Below the pieces are notes generated by a model, which searched no databases, had not been told where the DNA came from, and saw only the letters and a list, made by a program, of their open reading frames with translations. Made by a program: the position numbers and the translations under genes. 28,485 nucleotides of DNA. Origin: Deinococcus marmoris. GTDB lineage: Bacteria; Deinococcota; Deinococci; Deinococcales; Deinococcaceae. Shown here in pieces: positions 27,539 to 28,485 of this stretch (its first letter is position 1; every line of letters begins with the position of its first letter). The stretch covers positions 1 through 28,485 of the forward strand of contig NZ_MSTI01000171.1 of assembly GCF_001949125.1 (NCBI RefSeq). The letters run 5' to 3'.

Positions 27539-27544
27539 AGGCTA
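27539..27544 (-). promoter_or_regulatory. -10 box of a leaderless promoter (response regulator)
   Basis: TAGCCT on the minus strand ends 6 nt before the ATG at 27532. Confidence 0.5.
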
Positions 27545-27609
27545 GCGCGGGCAGGTCACGCCCAGATGGAAGCGGGTCCGTGCCTCCTGGCCGCCTCTAT
27601 CGGGCCGCC

Positions 27610-27930
27610 TCAGCCTGCCAGTGGCACGGCCAGCCAGTCGTCTTCCTGGCTCTCATCGGTGACGTGCCGCCCGGTGGTGCCGACGGTGCGGCAGGTAAAG
27701 CTCATCAGCGGCAGGCTCCTGCTGCCCGCCACCAGGGTGTAGGTGCCGTGTTCCTCGGCATTCTGGCTGCGGGCATTGCTGTGGCCGAAGGTGATCCGCG
27801 CCCGCGTCCCCCTGCGAACCCCGGCGTATTCAGAGTCGATGATGGTTCCCTCGAAATGCCGTTCGGGATCATTGGTCTGTCCATGCCACGCGCCGCGCAC
27901 GGTGATGGCCTGAGCGTCTTTTTGCGTCAT
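27610..27930 (-). CDS. Hypothetical protein, unknown family
   Basis: I do not recognise this 106-residue protein. It has no signal peptide or membrane segment. It contains alternating polar and hydrophobic stretches that look beta-rich (ITVRGAWHGQT; HFEGTIIDSEYAGVRRGTRARITFGHS; GTYTLVAGSRSLPLMSFTCRTVG), with one cysteine and several histidines. Codon use is like the neighbours, and the frame is open with a normal ATG. It could be a small beta-barrel protein. It lies upstream of the two-component genes on the same strand, but they have their own -10 box, so it may be a separate unit. Confidence 0.6.
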   Translation of the reverse strand: MTQKDAQAITVRGAWHGQTNDPERHFEGTIIDSEYAGVRRGTRARITFGHSNARSQNAEEHGTYTLVAGSRSLPLMSFTCRTVGTTGRHVTDESQEDDWLAVPLAG

Positions 27931-28017
27931 GCCCTACCCAATCAGTCTGGCGCGTTAAAGACAAGAGGGGGCAGTTCTCATGGGGCCTGGAGAATACGTC
28001 CGGGTCCACATCTGTGT

Positions 28018-28261
28018 TCACAGGCCCGGAATGGGCGCGGTGGTGTCTTTGACCGGGTGCCCGACTGCCGCTGTCGCCGTTCCTGGCGAGTCGGTAGCGC
28101 CCTTGAGCGTGTCGATATCCGCCGCGTTCAACTTGCCGTCCTGCAAGCGGATGCTTACCTTCGGAACGAGGTCTGGAGGGTCATGCGGCAAGGCTGCGGT
28201 GGGCAGATCAGGGGCAGATGAAGCCGGAGCTTTCTGGACCTCGCAACCCTGCTGAACCTCA
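28018..28261 (-). pseudogene. C-terminal remnant of an unknown gene interrupted by the IS
   Basis: After the transposase stop, the minus-strand frame stays open from the IS junction to TGA at 28018-28020 and encodes about 80 residues, including LPTAALPHDPPDLVPK and VSIRLQDGKLNAADIDTLKG, ending in TTAPIPGL. The codon use looks coding. The start would be on the far side of the IS. The IS junction is at TCA (28259-28261), a TNA-type target. I do not recognise the family; the proline/alanine-rich part may be a linker. The ORF is less certain than the others. Confidence 0.45.
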
Positions 28262-28485
28262 GAGCGCGTTTATAAAGGTTCGACAGAAGGATCAAGACGA
28301 CGGAGCATCAAGCGAATGTTGGCGAGATAGCACCAGGAAGCGGAGGTGTGGCAGCGGCCTTCATAGTCCCGGCTCAGCCGACGTGAGCGCGTCAACCACG
28401 CCAATGAGCGTTCCACCACCCAGCGGCGAGGCAGCACCTGAAACCCTTTGGCCCTGTCACTACGCTTGATGATTTCCAGTGTCCA
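28262..28485 (-). mobile_element. Right end of an IS5-family (IS427-like) insertion sequence, partial
   Basis: The terminal repeat reads inward from 28262 as GAGCGCGTTTATAAAGG, one mismatch in 17 from the left window edge. TCA at 28259-28261 is the TNA-type target. The element contains the C-terminal part of the transposase on the minus strand, so it is in the same orientation as the copy at the left edge. Confidence 0.85.
28270..28485 (-). CDS. IS5-family transposase, C-terminal fragment
   Basis: The last 71 residues are present, [19 protein letters not shown], then [23 protein letters not shown], then a helical tail ending in PSVEPL. RRWVVER-type sequence carries the catalytic glutamate of the DDE triad in IS427-group transposases. 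The TAA stop lies within the terminal inverted repeat, as is common. The N-terminal part is beyond the window. Confidence 0.9.
   Translation of the reverse strand, partial: WTLEIIKRSDRAKGFQVLPRRWVVERSLAWLTRSRRLSRDYEGRCHTSASWCYLANIRLMLRRLDPSVEPL

Noticed and set aside
27980..28255. Plus-strand open frame of 91 codons before the right IS
   Set aside because: Cys/Ser/Gly-rich translation without motif; the minus-strand frame in the same place has better codon use and ends at the IS junction.

Overview
The window is a GC-rich chromosomal segment from a Deinococcus species. The main evidence is the cinA-thpR(ligT)-recA operon in its typical Deinococcus arrangement, an infA-rpmJ-rpsM-rpsK-rpsD-rpoA-rplQ cluster with Deinococcus-Thermus-type proteins, and the large number of TANNNT -10 boxes placed only 5-7 nt before start codons, the leaderless promoter style described for Deinococcus. 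Both window edges lie inside copies of an IS5-family (IS427-like) insertion sequence in the same orientation. The left copy cuts a gene upstream of a VWA-protein gene; the right copy cuts a small unknown gene.

Layout from left to right: IS left end (1-107), remnant of an interrupted gene, VWA protein; translation/RNA polymerase alpha cluster (1675-5133) closed by a strong terminator; a set of short, mostly leaderless units (SAM methyltransferase, RBBP9-like hydrolase, thioredoxin, DUF309 protein, NYN nuclease coupled to plsX); a circularly permuted ATP-grasp / alpha-E / transglutaminase-like cassette (9409-13149) interrupted by a MITE-like repeat; YIP1-family membrane protein, SDR, Era GTPase; recA operon on the minus strand convergent with era; a DoxX-like membrane protein; a copper module (copA divergent from copZ-csoR) followed by a second copy of the MITE; a DUF4388-Roadblock fusion; a secreted HhH protein; an OmpR-type two-component system; a small unknown gene; the second IS-interrupted gene and the IS right end.

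How the genes work together: the ribosomal cluster supplies small- and large-subunit proteins and the RNA polymerase alpha subunit. The recA operon couples recombination with CinA and a 2'-5' RNA ligase-like/cyclic phosphodiesterase protein, probably under DdrO/PprI (IrrE) control through a candidate RDRM operator that overlaps the cinA start codon. CopA exports Cu(I), CopZ carries it and CsoR senses it; GC-tract palindromes lie over both copper promoters.

The most unusual observations are: (1) two copies of a MITE whose 3-bp TNA target duplications are the TGA and TAA stop codons of the upstream genes, so that insertion leaves the protein intact while adding a terminator-like hairpin; (2) three arrays of the heptamer GGTTGAT in and around copA, two of them inside the coding sequence, plus an octamer array at copZ; (3) a candidate RDRM over the cinA start; (4) a CinA C-terminal domain lacking the usual catalytic signature; (5) long low-complexity or disordered additions on ThpR and the ATP-grasp protein, and a tandem pentapeptide in the histidine kinase linker. 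I found no wholly new multi-gene system; the ATP-grasp cassette is the least understood conserved one.
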